From assembly GCA_021732525.1 (NCBI GenBank), contig JAKFUU010000004.1, forward strand, positions 1-64,000: a stretch of 64,000 nucleotides of DNA. The letters are read 5' to 3'. Below, one piece after another: positions 29,339-43,439 of this stretch. Origin of the DNA: Sphingomonadaceae bacterium. Lineage in GTDB: Bacteria > Pseudomonadota > Alphaproteobacteria > Sphingomonadales > Sphingomonadaceae. The number at the start of each line of letters is the position of its first letter. Position 1 is the stretch's first letter. Both the position numbers and the translations under genes were made by a program. The notes beneath the pieces were generated by a model. That model did not search any database and was not told the origin of the DNA. It worked only from the letters and a program-made list of their open reading frames with translations.

Positions 29339-30127
29339 ATGAACCAAAAATATTCTACATATATCGCTTTGGCGCTCACCGCCGCATTGCTCACCGGCTG
29401 TTCCACCTTTGGCGGCGGCGGCGCGTCAAAAAAGGTCGATACACGCTATGTCGCGCGGGATGTGAACACATTATATAACGCGGCAAAAGAGCGGATGGAC
29501 AAGCAGCAATATGATATTGCCGCGGCGTTGTTTGACGAGGTTGAGCGCCAGCATCCCTATTCGCCATGGGCCCGCCGCGCGCAATTGATGAGCGCATTCA
29601 GCTATTATATGGGAACCAAATATAACGAGTCGATCCAAGCATCGCGCCGGTTTTTGTCGATCCATCCGGGCAATAAGGATGCGGCTTATGCTTATTATCT
29701 CATTGGAATCAGCTATTACGAGCAGATTAGCGATGTGACTCATGACCAAAAAATCACCGAACAAGCGCTGGCTGCGCTGGGCGAAGTTCAACGCCGCTAT
29801 CCCGGCACCCGCTATGCTGCCGATGCGGTATTGAAGGTTGATTTGGTCAACGCTCATTTGGCGGGCAAGGAAATGGAAATTGGCCGTTTTTATCAACGCC
29901 GGTCGCTATGGCTGGCGTCGGTGCTGCGTTTTCGCGAAGTGGTCGATAAATATGACACCACAACGCATACGCCCGAGGCTTTGTTTCGTTTAACCGAAGG
30001 CTATTTGGCGATGGGCGTTCCCGCCGAGGCGAAGAAAGCAGCCGGCGTGCTGGCGGCCAACTATCCGGGTAGCGAATGGTATGAGCGCGCCTATAAGCTC
30101 ATGCAAAAGCACGCGCCAACCGCATAA
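29339..30127 (+). CDS. bamD: Outer membrane assembly lipoprotein BamD
   Basis: A 262-residue lipoprotein of the BAM complex that folds beta-barrel proteins into the outer membrane. The signal sequence ends in ALLTGCSTF, a classical lipobox with Cys21. The rest is five tetratricopeptide-like helix pairs, with VARDVNTLYNAAKERMDKQQYD first and VEDKYDTT/TPEALFRLTEGYLAMG near the end. BamD genes lie before recN in many proteobacteria, as here, 21 bases apart. Confidence 0.95.
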   Translation: MNQKYSTYIALALTAALLTGCSTFGGGGASKKVDTRYVARDVNTLYNAAKERMDKQQYDIAAALFDEVERQHPYSPWARRAQLMSAFSYYMGTKYNESIQASRRFLSIHPGNKDAAYAYYLIGISYYEQISDVTHDQKITEQALAALGEVQRRYPGTRYAADAVLKVDLVNAHLAGKEMEIGRFYQRRSLWLASVLRFREVVDKYDTTTHTPEALFRLTEGYLAMGVPAEAKKAAGVLAANYPGSEWYERAYKLMQKHAPTA

Positions 30128-30148
30128 AAATATCCTAAAGTTTTTGGC

Positions 30149-33894
<3,746 letters not shown>

Positions 33895-33975
33895 ACGTCT
33901 AAACGGCGAGCTGCTTGACAAGCTGTCACAATAAACGGCGAGGCGCGAGCAGAACCCCCATTTGACCTATTCCGC

Positions 33976-34878
33976 TCAGCGCCCCGCCGCGACCACCGCA
34001 CCCTCTTGGGTTGCTGGGTCAAACTGTTTATTTTCGGGAAATAAGGGCCAAGCCAGCTGCTGACCTATGGGGGCCGTTGGCAGATTTTCCACGCCGTAAC
34101 TTTGCGGAAAGCGCCGGGTAATCTTGGCGGTTCCGAATAGAATATCCCAAAAGAACAGCAAATTTCCAAAATTGCCTTTATAATTAACCGCAGGATCGCT
34201 GTAATGGCGGCCATGATGCGCATGGTGGGTTGCGGGCGTCGATATGGTCCGCTCCACCACCCACATGAGCGGCGATAACCATTTATATTTCCACAAAGCC
34301 CGGTCCCAGGCGACATCGCTATGCGCGGCGATAATGACCGTTAATTTGACAATGATATATCCCGCATAGACCCAGCCGAGACCCAAATATACCAGCAGGG
34401 CGGACAGCCAGATGCTCGGCATTAACGCATAATAAAATATATTATTCCGATATACCAAGCGCACGCTCATATATTGCGCGTCATGATGCGCGCGGTGCAT
34501 ATTATAAAGCCAGGAAAAGCTGTGCGATGCGCGGTGCTGCCAATATTGCATCATATCGTCAAAAATCAGGAACAAGGCGATGGCAGCAACGATATTCAAG
34601 TCAGTCAATATCCCGCGCCATTCCGGCCAAACCTGCTCCATGCCCCAATTGACGAATAGCAAAATTGCTGGCTGCGTTATCATGAGCAGCATGGCGGTGC
34701 TGACTATTTCAACGACACCGTCCGCGCGCGTCTGACCCGCCTTTGCAAATAGCCGCGTGCGCCATAGCTCCAGCAAGCCGAAGGAAATATAGATGGCCAA
34801 TATTGCGTAAGTTGATACTGGCATGCGGGGCATTCCATTGACTGCTGAGGTTGGATTACTCACCAACGGTGCACCCAT
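33976..34878 (-). CDS. Sterol desaturase/fatty acid hydroxylase-family membrane enzyme
   Basis: A 300-residue integral membrane protein of the fatty acid hydroxylase superfamily, which uses a di-iron site held by histidine clusters. The clusters are HRASH and HRAHHDAQ (about 131-150) and a late HHAHHGRHYSDP (about 219-230); four or more hydrophobic helices surround them. Substrates in the family range from fatty acids to sterols and carotenoids, so the lipid here is unknown. Starts at 34878, 34833 (MPRMP) or 34824 are possible; the first is the longest. It is isolated, convergent with ligA and divergent from phhA. Confidence 0.78.
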   Translation of the reverse strand: MGAPLVSNPTSAVNGMPRMPVSTYAILAIYISFGLLELWRTRLFAKAGQTRADGVVEIVSTAMLLMITQPAILLFVNWGMEQVWPEWRGILTDLNIVAAIALFLIFDDMMQYWQHRASHSFSWLYNMHRAHHDAQYMSVRLVYRNNIFYYALMPSIWLSALLVYLGLGWVYAGYIIVKLTVIIAAHSDVAWDRALWKYKWLSPLMWVVERTISTPATHHAHHGRHYSDPAVNYKGNFGNLLFFWDILFGTAKITRRFPQSYGVENLPTAPIGQQLAWPLFPENKQFDPATQEGAVVAAGR

Positions 34879-35006
34879 TGACGATGCAAATCAAGCGATA
34901 ACAACAATATTTCTGCCTCAAAAGACAGAGGGTTATCGGTGTTAAAACCAGCGCATCACACCGCCGTCCGGCGGCTATTGATACGAAACAGTTTCAAGTG
35001 TAACCC

Positions 35007-35936
35007 ATGCCCATGGCCAATTTTCAGCATGTCTACGACAAGCCGCCCATCGGCGCAAATGCCGATTGGACGATTCCGCAAGATTGGGAGGCCTTCAGCG
35101 CCGACGAACACGCCATGTGGGACCGGCTGTTCGCGCGCCAAACGGCGATGTTGCCGGGGCGCGCCGCCGAGGCATTTTTGCGCGGTATCGATATGCTCCG
35201 GCTGGAACGGCCCGGAATCCCGAATTATCAGGAATTGAACGCCCGGTTGATGGCGGCCACCGGATGGCAGGTTGTCGCGGTGCCGGGGCTGGTTCCCGAT
35301 GATGTCTTTTTCGATCATTTGGCGAACCGGCGGTTTCCGGCGGGCAATTTTATCCGCAAGCCTGAACAGATTGATTATCTGCAAGAACCGGACATATTCC
35401 ACGATGTTTTTGGGCATGTGCCGATGCTCGCCAATCCGGTTTTTGCCGATTATATGGCGGCTTATGGCCGGGGCGGATTGCGTAGTCTGAATTTTGCTGC
35501 GCTGCATAAATTGGCGCGGCTTTATTGGTATACGGTTGAATTTGGCTTGATTGAGGAGGCGGGATCGCTGCGTATTTATGGCGCAGGTATCCTTTCGAGC
35601 TATGGCGAAAGCATGTTTGCGCTGGACGAGCACAGCCCGAACCGTATTTATTTCGATCTGATGCGGGTGATGCGCAGCGAATATCGGATCGATGATTATC
35701 AGCAGAATTATTTCGTCATCGGCTCGCTCGAACAATTGTTGGAAGAAACCGTCCAAACCGACTTTGCCCCGCTCTATACCGAATTGTCGCAGTTACCCGA
35801 TATCAAGGTGGGGAATTTGCTGCCTGAAGATCGCGTGATTACCCGCGGTACGCAGGCCTATGCGCGAAAAGCAGCGTTAGAGCATTTTGCGTTAAATGTG
35901 GATTGCTCAAATCCTCCCCGTTCCGGGGAGGATTGA
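35007..35936 (+). CDS. phhA: Phenylalanine 4-monooxygenase
   Basis: A 309-residue iron- and tetrahydropterin-dependent hydroxylase turning phenylalanine into tyrosine. The iron ligands fit the family: His132 and His137 in DIFHDVFGHVPML and Glu178 in YTVEFGLIEE, with the same spacing as I recall for the Chromobacterium enzyme. No pterin-carbinolamine dehydratase gene is adjacent. The final residues (CSNPPRSGED) come from a perfect palindrome at 35910-35934, so the natural C terminus may have been extended. ATG 35007 or 35013 may be the start; neither has a strong ribosome binding site. Confidence 0.92.
   Translation: MPMANFQHVYDKPPIGANADWTIPQDWEAFSADEHAMWDRLFARQTAMLPGRAAEAFLRGIDMLRLERPGIPNYQELNARLMAATGWQVVAVPGLVPDDVFFDHLANRRFPAGNFIRKPEQIDYLQEPDIFHDVFGHVPMLANPVFADYMAAYGRGGLRSLNFAALHKLARLYWYTVEFGLIEEAGSLRIYGAGILSSYGESMFALDEHSPNRIYFDLMRVMRSEYRIDDYQQNYFVIGSLEQLLEETVQTDFAPLYTELSQLPDIKVGNLLPEDRVITRGTQAYARKAALEHFALNVDCSNPPRSGED
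35910..35934. repeat. Perfect palindrome at the 3' end of phhA
   Basis: AATCCTCCCC and GGGGAGGATT pair perfectly around GTTCC. It lies inside the last codons of phhA and would form a strong RNA hairpin without a T run directly after it. Confidence 0.75.
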
Positions 35937-35958
35937 TATAGATTTATCGCAAATCGCT

Positions 35959-36001
35959 CTAGACCCTGTTCGTTTTTGATGGAATCAAAAACCGGGTCTA
36001 G
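35959..36001. repeat. Inverted repeat downstream of phhA
   Basis: CTAGACCC...GTTTTTGAT pairs with ATCAAAAACCGGGTCTAG. The stem could act as a terminator for either phhA or prmA, but there is no clean T run on either side. The CTAGA tips recall the other repeats of this window. The rest of 36002-36090 shows nothing I can name. Confidence 0.55.
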
Positions 36002-36090
36002 TTTCCCTGTTTTCCGCGCCTTCCGAGCCGTTCGGTGTTTCCACCTCACTCGAAATCGCTCTAATCGCACACGCTCCAAGGGCCGCCGCC

Positions 36091-37071
36091 TTACCAGCTG
36101 CCAAAATCGCCGGGTGGATGGCTATTTTTTTTGTTGCCCCGAACCCGCCGCCGCCATCCGTAACGGCGGCGTTTTATCAGATGCAGGCAGGGCCAATCGC
36201 CCTTGTCATGACGCGCTTGCAAGCGGAAACCATGCGCGCGGTAGGCGCGAAGCACGCAGTGACATTGGCTATCGAGCAGGCCCGCAAGGATCAAACTGCC
36301 GCCATCGGCGATCACTTGCGCAAAATCGGCGGCCAATTCGATCAGCGGGCCGGCCAAAATATTGGCGATCAGCAAGTCATAGGGCGCGCGCCGTTGAATC
36401 AGATCGTGATCCGTCCCCATGGCCGTGCATAGGGCTACGGTGCCGATTCGGTGACCCAGCTTTACCCGGTTCAAATGTGCATTTTGCGCGGTAACATCGA
36501 TACTAATCGGATCAATGTCGGACGCAGTGAGATAGCTATGCGGCCATAGCCGGCATGCCGCAAAGGCCAGCAAGCCGGTGCCGGTTCCGATATCGGCGAT
36601 ATTTTCAAATCGCATGCCGAGGCGCTTCATGCCGCCGAGCACCGCAAGACAGCCCGATGTCGTTTCATGCCCGCCGGTTCCAAAGGCTTGGCTGGCGGGG
36701 ATAATGAAGGGCACAGACCCCGGCGGCGCGGCACCGGCATATTCCGGTGTATGGACAAAAAACCGCCCCGCCTGCACGGGCTTTAGACCCTGCTGGCTGA
36801 TCAGCAACCAATCATCCTTCTTTAGCCTTTTCAGCGCCGGTTCCACCGATGCGGCGCTGGGCAACCGGCGATGGAGCGCGGCAATGGTCTGTTTGGGCGG
36901 CTTGCCGTCAAAATAAGCCACGATCCGCCATTGTTCCGCATCAAACGCAACCACCTCCTCCCCCACCAGGCTGGGCATGGGTTCCAAGCCATTCAAAAAA
37001 TCCCAATCTTCGATCAATAGCTCGGCTTCGGTCCGGGTGCAGGGCAGGGTGAGGGTCCAATCTTCAGCCAT
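36091..37071 (-). CDS. prmA: Ribosomal protein L11 methyltransferase PrmA
   Basis: A 326-residue SAM-dependent enzyme that trimethylates L11. The N-terminal domain binds L11; the catalytic domain has the PrmA landmarks AFGTGGHETTSGCL (about 136), the SAM loop IADIGTGTGLLAFAA, and LLIANILAGPLIEL (the NPPF-like motif position). The last ~24 residues (RRRYGWRRRVRGNKKN...) are very basic and go beyond the usual end WPCLHLIKR. The start at 37071 (MAEDW) avoids running into the SDR gene; it follows that gene by seven bases on the same strand. Confidence 0.9.
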   Translation of the reverse strand: MAEDWTLTLPCTRTEAELLIEDWDFLNGLEPMPSLVGEEVVAFDAEQWRIVAYFDGKPPKQTIAALHRRLPSAASVEPALKRLKKDDWLLISQQGLKPVQAGRFFVHTPEYAGAAPPGSVPFIIPASQAFGTGGHETTSGCLAVLGGMKRLGMRFENIADIGTGTGLLAFAACRLWPHSYLTASDIDPISIDVTAQNAHLNRVKLGHRIGTVALCTAMGTDHDLIQRRAPYDLLIANILAGPLIELAADFAQVIADGGSLILAGLLDSQCHCVLRAYRAHGFRLQARHDKGDWPCLHLIKRRRYGWRRRVRGNKKNSHPPGDFGSW

Positions 37072-37078
37072 TGTCGCC

Positions 37079-37792
37079 CTACCGAACATAGCTTGCCCCA
37101 TTGGCATCGAGCACGGCGCCGGTCATCGATGCGGGGGCGTCCAGCGCGCAATAGACGGCCATCGATGCTATTTCGGCGGGGTCGGCAACCCGGCCCAACG
37201 GAATATCGGCGAGCAGCTTATCGCCGCCGCGGCTTTCCAAATAATCTTCCGCCATCCCGGTCATGGTAAATCCGGGGCAGATGGCAAAGGCGTAAATGCC
37301 TTGACCTGCATAAGCGCGCGCGATCGTTTTGGTAACCGCCACCATTCCAGCCTTTGACGCGGCATAATGCCAATGGGCGGGGCTATCCCCGCGATGGGCC
37401 GCGCGGCTGGCGATATTGACGATCCGGCCGCCAGTTTGCTTTTTTTGCCAATCGAGCACCGCCAATCGGCATAAAGCGGCGGCGGCAGATAGATTCACTT
37501 GAATGGTTCGGTCCCAAGATTGAGTCCAATCATCAACGGACGCATCTAGGCGATTGGCCTCAAATATTCCGGCATTGTTAATCAGTATATGGATACCGCC
37601 GCTCAACCGATCCGTCGCGCTTACCCATAAGTCCTGCACGCCATCTTTGACCGATAAATCCGCGGCGATTAATCCAGGCGCCGGCTTGCTGGCATGGCCA
37701 ACAACATTCGCGCCGCGTTCGCGCAATTGTTCGAATATCGCTTTTCCAATGCCCCGGCTTGCGCCCGTGACCAATATATTCTTGCCGTCCAT
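37079..37792 (-). CDS. Short-chain dehydrogenase/reductase (FabG-like)
   Basis: A 237-residue classical SDR oxidoreductase. The dinucleotide-binding motif is TGASRGIGKAI (about 8-18), NNAG is at about 79-82, and the catalytic Ser, Tyr and Lys are in NIASRAAHRGDSPAHWHYAASK. The sequence resembles 3-oxoacyl-ACP reductase, but no fatty acid synthesis genes are close, so the substrate is unknown. I start at ATG 37792 (MDGKNILVTGASRG). prmA follows closely on the same strand. Confidence 0.83.
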   Translation of the reverse strand: MDGKNILVTGASRGIGKAIFEQLRERGANVVGHASKPAPGLIAADLSVKDGVQDLWVSATDRLSGGIHILINNAGIFEANRLDASVDDWTQSWDRTIQVNLSAAAALCRLAVLDWQKKQTGGRIVNIASRAAHRGDSPAHWHYAASKAGMVAVTKTIARAYAGQGIYAFAICPGFTMTGMAEDYLESRGGDKLLADIPLGRVADPAEIASMAVYCALDAPASMTGAVLDANGASYVR

Positions 37793-37841
37793 TGGGGCGT
37801 GGTAGCCCGGTTGCACCGCGATGAAAAGATGGCAGTTGTTA

Positions 37842-39224
37842 TCAGCCCTTGGCGACCAGTCGCTTGATGAAACTGCCTGCGTTATTTTGCAAAGCGGAAA
37901 TTTGCTCGGTCACCTGATCGAAGCCGCGTTCCAATCCACCAATTTCCGACACGACATTCTCGGTATCGCTACGGATCGCGGAAATGGTGCTCGACATCAG
38001 ATCTGCGGCAAGCGCTGTTTCATCCACCGATGCGGTGATCATGGTTACAGTCTGCGCCTGATCTTCCATGGCTCGGCGGATGTTATCGGCCGATACACGC
38101 ACTTCTTTAACCGTTTCCCGAATGGAATTATTCGATTCAACGGACGCTTTCGTTGCGGTCTGGATCGCGGAAATTTTTGTTGCAATTTCATCGGTCGCCG
38201 ATGCCGTTTGATTGGCCAGGCTTTTTACCTCTTGCGCGACAACCGCAAAGCCCCGGCCTGCATCGCCGGCTCTGGCCGCTTCGATGGTGGCATTGAGCGC
38301 AAGCAAGTTGGTTTGGCCGGCGACCTGACGGATCAACGCTAATATTGAATCGATGGATTTTGCTTGTTCGGACAATATGTCGGTGGCGACAACGCTCGCA
38401 TCGGCCTGTTCAACCGCTCTATTCGCGATCATCGCCGAATTTTCCACCTCGATGCGCGCATCTTCAATCGCCCGGATCAAACCAGCGGCTGTTTGCGCCG
38501 CTTCGCGCATCGCAATTGCCGATTGCTCGGACGCCGCAGCAACTTCGGATGCCTTATTGAGCATTCCTTGCGCCATTTTGGAGCTATTCACCGCCTGCTG
38601 GCGGATCAGCTTCGATTGTTCCGCTACATCATGTGCGGTTGATCCAATCTCGCTTTGAAACTGCTCGCCTTGTTGTTGTTGCCGGGCCATTATTGTTCGT
38701 TCCTTGCTAATTGCATAACAATGTCCGATCAATGCCAGCTCAATCGCAGTAATGACGGACACGCATCTTGACATGCGAGCAAATCGCGGGAAATCATCAT
38801 GACAATATTGCTCGATCAACGATAAAATATAAGGCATTGACCGGGTTGTTGCGGCCAATAAATGTTCCAAGGGCACACCCCCCTTGCACGCCCAGTTTAT
38901 CTGCTCAAACAGCATTGAGATGGATTCGACGCTGGTTAAATCAGAATAACGATGTTCAAAATATTTTTGAATCGCCGCAACGCCAACAACATATTGTTTT
39001 GAATTGGTTTCGGTTACGATGCCTTCGCTCACCCAGAATGACCAGTAATTTTCGCTGATGCTGGCCAAGTCACCTTGAACCAATTCCAAAATTTCTTTGG
39101 CATCCTGCCGCATTTGACTGTCGAAATCATAACGTCTCAAGAAAGACTTGACGTCAAAGTCGGCAGAATGGTTATCTTGTATCATAGTCTTTTCCATTTT
39201 TGCATTCTCACGCAACAAGCTCAC
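37842..39224 (-). CDS. Soluble methyl-accepting chemotaxis-like receptor with degenerate globin-like sensor domain (1)
   Basis: A 460-residue protein with no membrane helix. The C-terminal half is an MCP signalling hairpin: the tip reads [18 protein letters not shown] (about 291-308) followed by [21 protein letters not shown]. The N-terminal ~170 residues are helical and by eye follow the globin-coupled sensor layout (as in HemAT), but the position of the proximal heme histidine seems to be Trp. The GTG at 39224 overlaps the stop of the upstream homologue by GTGA; ATGs at 39197 or 39185 are alternatives. No che genes are nearby, so its signalling partner is unknown. Confidence 0.8.
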   Translation of the reverse strand: MSLLRENAKMEKTMIQDNHSADFDVKSFLRRYDFDSQMRQDAKEILELVQGDLASISENYWSFWVSEGIVTETNSKQYVVGVAAIQKYFEHRYSDLTSVESISMLFEQINWACKGGVPLEHLLAATTRSMPYILSLIEQYCHDDFPRFARMSRCVSVITAIELALIGHCYAISKERTIMARQQQQGEQFQSEIGSTAHDVAEQSKLIRQQAVNSSKMAQGMLNKASEVAAASEQSAIAMREAAQTAAGLIRAIEDARIEVENSAMIANRAVEQADASVVATDILSEQAKSIDSILALIRQVAGQTNLLALNATIEAARAGDAGRGFAVVAQEVKSLANQTASATDEIATKISAIQTATKASVESNNSIRETVKEVRVSADNIRRAMEDQAQTVTMITASVDETALAADLMSSTISAIRSDTENVVSEIGGLERGFDQVTEQISALQNNAGSFIKRLVAKG

Positions 39225-40534
39225 GCGACAAGTTTTTCGACAAATTGTTGGCCGCGTTGATTCAAATCTGACAATTTTTTATCCGCTTTTACAACGCCGT
39301 CGGATAAGGCCATAATTTGGTCAAAAATTGTATGCGTGTCTTTCGAGATCGATGCGATGGTCCCCGACATCATATCGGCGGCCAAAGCGGTTTCATCGAC
39401 GGCGGCGGTTATCGCCGTTACACTGCCCGACTGGCGGTCCATCGCCTGACAAATGCGTTGCGAGCTTTGGTGGACATTGTCGACGCTGTTGCGGATCGAA
39501 ATGGTGGCTTGCAAGGCCTTCTGAGTTGCATTCTGGATGGCCTCAATTTTCGCACCAATATCGTCGGTTGCCTCCGCGGTTTGGTTAGCGAGGCTTTTCA
39601 CCTCTTGGGCGACCACCGCAAAGCCCCGGCCTGCATCTCCTGCTCTGGCCGCTTCGATGGTGGCATTAAGCGCCAACAGATTGGTCTGGCCCGCAATTTG
39701 GCGGATCAAACCCAAGATGGATTCAATGGCCGTCGCTTGCTGCGACAATGTTTCTGAAATTGCCACGGCGATCCGGGCTTGCTCGTTGGCATCTGATGCA
39801 ATTGCTGCGGCGCTTTCCATCTCTTGTTTGGTATCATTAATAACGGCAATCAGCGAACCAGCGGTTTGCGCAGCCTCACGCATTGCAGCGGCGCTTTGTT
39901 CGGCGGCGGTGGCAACTTCGGATGTCTTTGCGAGCATTCCATTTGCCCCGGCACCGGCGGCGGCTGCATTGTCGCGCAATGCTTTGCTTTCCTTGGACGA
40001 CATTTCGATGCTTGCGGCGATCTCCTCACGATAGGCATGGGCCAGCTCAGCCTGATTCTTAAGGGCATCTTGCTCTGCCTGAAATGCATAGGAATCCGCC
40101 ATCATAGTATTTTCAAACATGGACGCCCGCATGATGGCATCGGCAAAAAGTTGCAATTGCGGTGTGTCATCGTCCAATTTTTCGCGTAAAATAGCCATCG
40201 TCATCTTTTGCGCTGCGCCAGATGCCATGGCAAAGCTTATAAAAGATATCCCCATCGTCTTTGCCTGTTGCCCGCGAGTTTCAATTGACATCAGCCAATC
40301 GAGATTATCCGCATGACGATATTTCATCTCGACAAATTTGCTGCTTTTGGCAATATTTTCGGCCAGTTTTTCTCCGCCCCATTCAAGATTGACGACCGGA
40401 TGTTTGGTCCATTCATTCCATAATGCAGCAGCAATTTTTTGCTCGTCACCACGCAATACCTCACCAATCTGCTGCATAGCAGAGATCAACGTCTTGTCTT
40501 CCTTAACAAAATTCATGATATCTTGGCTGCTCAT
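39221..40534 (-). CDS. Soluble methyl-accepting chemotaxis-like receptor with degenerate globin-like sensor domain (2)
   Basis: A 437-residue paralogue of the next gene and first of the pair. No transmembrane helix is visible. The signalling hairpin tip is [18 protein letters not shown], and the C-terminal halves of the two proteins are very alike, while the N-terminal ~180 residues differ strongly. Again the helices fit a globin-coupled sensor layout only loosely, and an Ala seems to stand where the heme-binding His should be. It is divergent from sdhC across a 181-base AT-rich gap, which should hold both promoters. Confidence 0.78.
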   Translation of the reverse strand: MSSQDIMNFVKEDKTLISAMQQIGEVLRGDEQKIAAALWNEWTKHPVVNLEWGGEKLAENIAKSSKFVEMKYRHADNLDWLMSIETRGQQAKTMGISFISFAMASGAAQKMTMAILREKLDDDTPQLQLFADAIMRASMFENTMMADSYAFQAEQDALKNQAELAHAYREEIAASIEMSSKESKALRDNAAAAGAGANGMLAKTSEVATAAEQSAAAMREAAQTAGSLIAVINDTKQEMESAAAIASDANEQARIAVAISETLSQQATAIESILGLIRQIAGQTNLLALNATIEAARAGDAGRGFAVVAQEVKSLANQTAEATDDIGAKIEAIQNATQKALQATISIRNSVDNVHQSSQRICQAMDRQSGSVTAITAAVDETALAADMMSGTIASISKDTHTIFDQIMALSDGVVKADKKLSDLNQRGQQFVEKLVA

Positions 40535-40715
40535 TGCGATTTTGACCCGTTTTTTAGATTGGAACGAATTTACATTTGATTGTCATCGCAAAAATTAGTT
40601 AACGAGCCGTTATTTATAATTGCAATAAAAGCATCCTGCGCGCCCTTGCGCCTTTCATCCAAACGATTAAAGAACGACTGCTCGGTTCGCAAAATACAAG
40701 ATGGAGGAACCTTTT

Positions 40716-41168
40716 ATGGCGCAAAGCGTGGGTAAAGATACCGAACGGCCAATCTCGCCGCATTTGATGCAATATCGCTGGGGTATCCATATGATGGCGT
40801 CTATCACGCACCGGATCACCGGATTTATCCTGGCAACGGTGGGTATGATGACCTTGGTTTGGTGGTTGTCGGCCATATCGGGCGGAATGGAGGGCTATGC
40901 CGCCTTTCAAACTTATGCGATCAATGCGGGCGACGATGCGACGCTGTTTCAAAAACTAAGCAATTGGTTTTTCTGGATATCGGGGCTTGTGATCATCTAC
41001 GCATTTTTCCAGCATTTTTTTTCGGGCCTTCGCCATTTAATTATGGATATGGGGGCCGGATTTGAATTGAATACCAGCCGGACATGGTCACAGGTGGTTT
41101 TCATTCTGGCCTTTTTATCCACCGCGATCACCGCAATATTTATTTACGCACGGGTTATAGGAGCTTAA
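40716..41168 (+). CDS. sdhC: Succinate dehydrogenase cytochrome b556 subunit SdhC
   Basis: A 150-residue membrane anchor of respiratory complex II. Family signature ISPHLMQYRWGIHMMASITHRITGF at the start, three hydrophobic helices, and RHLIMDMG, whose His is the likely heme b ligand. I start at ATG 40716 (MAQSVG), preceded by GGAGGA; an ATG inside that site at 40701 is less likely. sdhD follows two bases after the stop. Confidence 0.93.
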   Translation: MAQSVGKDTERPISPHLMQYRWGIHMMASITHRITGFILATVGMMTLVWWLSAISGGMEGYAAFQTYAINAGDDATLFQKLSNWFFWISGLVIIYAFFQHFFSGLRHLIMDMGAGFELNTSRTWSQVVFILAFLSTAITAIFIYARVIGA

Positions 41169-41170
41169 AT

Positions 41171-41560
41171 ATGGGCGCTGGAACACATATCGGCAAGGTT
41201 CGCGGGCAGGGCGCAGCGGGGCATGGCGGCGATCATTGGATTATGCAGCGGGTCACCGCAGTGGGCAATATTTTGTTGACGATTTGGTTTGTCATCTCAC
41301 TGTTTTTGCTACCAAATTTTGAATATGAGACATTGCGCGCCTGGCTTTCGCAAACCATGGTTGCCGTGCCGATGATGTTGCTTATCCTTTGCCTGTTCAA
41401 GCATATCCGTTTGGGCTTGCAGGTGCTGATTGAAGATTATGTCCATGACGCGGGGCTGAAATTTGGCGCAATCATGTTGCTGAATTTTTATGTGATTGGT
41501 GCCGGCGCGCTCGGTATTTTCGCCATCGTCAAAATAGCCCTAACCGGAGCGCCGCAATAA
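41171..41560 (+). CDS. sdhD: Succinate dehydrogenase membrane anchor subunit SdhD
   Basis: A 129-residue membrane anchor with three hydrophobic helices; [15 protein letters not shown] and [16 protein letters not shown] are the family landmarks, with His of the latter near the heme/quinone site. I start at ATG 41171 ([12 protein letters not shown]) rather than the upstream frame from 41084, which overlaps sdhC. Its stop overlaps the sdhA start by TAATG at 41558-41562. Confidence 0.93.
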   Translation: MGAGTHIGKVRGQGAAGHGGDHWIMQRVTAVGNILLTIWFVISLFLLPNFEYETLRAWLSQTMVAVPMMLLILCLFKHIRLGLQVLIEDYVHDAGLKFGAIMLLNFYVIGAGALGIFAIVKIALTGAPQ

Positions 41561-43401
41561 TGCCCGAAACTGCTCAATCTAAAACTGCAAAGCCAGCCTA
41601 TAAAATTATCGATCACACCTATGACACCGTGATTGTCGGCGCGGGCGGTTCGGGCCTGCGCGCTTGCATGGGCAGCGCGGAAGCGGGCTTGAAAACCGCC
41701 TGCATCACCAAAGTTTTCCCCACGCGCAGCCATACCGTCGCGGCGCAGGGCGGCATCGCCGCCTCGCTGGGCAACAATACGCCCGATCATTGGACCTGGC
41801 ACATGTATGATACCGTTAAGGGTGCCGATTGGCTGGGCGATCAAGACGCGATCGAATATCTGGTGCGCGAAGCGCCGCAGGCGGTTTATGAGCTCGAACA
41901 TGCCGGGGTGCCGTTTAGCCGCAATGATGATGGCACAATTTATCAGCGGCCTTTTGGCGGGCATATGCAGAATATGGGCGCTGGCCCGCCGGTTCAGCGC
42001 ACCTGCGCCGCCGCCGACCGCACCGGCCACGCGATGCTCCATGCGCTGTATCAACAGAGCCTGAAATATGACGCGGATTTCTTCATCGAATATTTCGCGC
42101 TCGATCTGATTATGGAGGCGGGGGCAAACGGCCCCGAATGCCGCGGCGTCATCGCCATGTGCATGGAAGACGGCAGTATCCACCGTTTCCGCAGCCACGC
42201 GGTTGTGCTGGCCACGGGCGGCTATGGCCGCTGCTATTTCAGCGCGACATCGGCGCATAGCTGCACCGGCGATGGCGGCGGCATGGTACTGCGCGCGGGT
42301 TTACCGCTTCAGGATATGGAATTTGTGCAGTTTCACCCCACCGGCATATACGGTGCGGGTGTGCTGATCACCGAAGGCGCGCGCGGCGAGGGCGGCTACC
42401 TGACCAACAGCGAAGGCGAGCGCTTTATGGAGCGTTATGCCCCTTCCGCCAAAGATTTGGCCTCGCGCGATGTGGTTTCGCGTTGTATGGCGACCGAAAT
42501 ACGCGAAGGGCGCGGGGTTGGGCCCAATAAAGATCATATTTATCTGCATCTCGACCATATCGACCCCGCCGTGCTGGCGCAGCGATTGCCGGGGATTACC
42601 GAGACGGGCAAGATTTTCGCCGGCGTCGATTTGACGCGGCAGGCTTTGCCGGTAACACCAACGGTACATTATAATATGGGCGGTATTCCGTGCAATTATC
42701 ACGGCGAAGTCGTCTCCGGCGACCCCAAAAACCCCGATGCCATCGTGCCCGGCCTGTTTGCCGTTGGCGAAGCGGCTTGCGTTTCGGTGCATGGGGCCAA
42801 CCGGCTGGGTTCGAACAGCCTGATCGATCTGGTGGTCTTTGGCCGGGCAACCGGGCTACGTTTGAAAGCGACGATCAAACCCGGAACTGCGCATAAACCA
42901 TTGCCCGCCGATGCCGCCGACTTGGCCTTGGCCCGCGTCGATCATTTCCGCCATGCGAAGGGCGGATCGCCCACCGCGCAAATCCGCTTGGAAATGCAGC
43001 AGACGATGCAGAAACATGCCGCGGTCTTCCGCGACAATGAATTGCTGAGCGAAGGCGTGGCGCAGATGGATAAGGTCAACAAGCGCCTTCAAGACGTGCA
43101 TGTGACCGATCAAAGCCTGATTTGGAACACCGATCTGATCGAAACATTGGAGCTTGACAATCTTCTGGCGCAGGCGATGGTGACGATGCACAGCGCGGAG
43201 GCGCGCAAGGAAAGCCGCGGCGCGCATATGCATGAAGATTATCCGAACCGCGATGATGTCAACTGGATGAAGCATAGCACCGCCAAATTTGCCGGTTGGG
43301 GCGGAAAAGACGGACAGGTGACGCTCGGCGACCGCCCGGTGCATGAATTTACGCTGACCGATGAAATTGCGTATATTGAGCCGAAAGCAAGGGTTTATTA
43401 A
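41560..43401 (+). CDS. sdhA: Succinate dehydrogenase flavoprotein subunit SdhA
   Basis: A 613-residue flavoprotein oxidising succinate to fumarate. FAD-binding [12 protein letters not shown], covalent FAD His58 in [16 protein letters not shown], active-site [16 protein letters not shown] and a C-terminal [14 protein letters not shown] with the substrate-binding Arg. The sequence is of usual length. The next gene on this strand is creD, not sdhB, so the iron-sulfur subunit must be elsewhere or beyond this window. Confidence 0.97.
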   Translation: MPETAQSKTAKPAYKIIDHTYDTVIVGAGGSGLRACMGSAEAGLKTACITKVFPTRSHTVAAQGGIAASLGNNTPDHWTWHMYDTVKGADWLGDQDAIEYLVREAPQAVYELEHAGVPFSRNDDGTIYQRPFGGHMQNMGAGPPVQRTCAAADRTGHAMLHALYQQSLKYDADFFIEYFALDLIMEAGANGPECRGVIAMCMEDGSIHRFRSHAVVLATGGYGRCYFSATSAHSCTGDGGGMVLRAGLPLQDMEFVQFHPTGIYGAGVLITEGARGEGGYLTNSEGERFMERYAPSAKDLASRDVVSRCMATEIREGRGVGPNKDHIYLHLDHIDPAVLAQRLPGITETGKIFAGVDLTRQALPVTPTVHYNMGGIPCNYHGEVVSGDPKNPDAIVPGLFAVGEAACVSVHGANRLGSNSLIDLVVFGRATGLRLKATIKPGTAHKPLPADAADLALARVDHFRHAKGGSPTAQIRLEMQQTMQKHAAVFRDNELLSEGVAQMDKVNKRLQDVHVTDQSLIWNTDLIETLELDNLLAQAMVTMHSAEARKESRGAHMHEDYPNRDDVNWMKHSTAKFAGWGGKDGQVTLGDRPVHEFTLTDEIAYIEPKARVY

Positions 43402-43439
43402 AATGCGGCGTCATCCGCTTAATCCGGAAAGAATTATCC

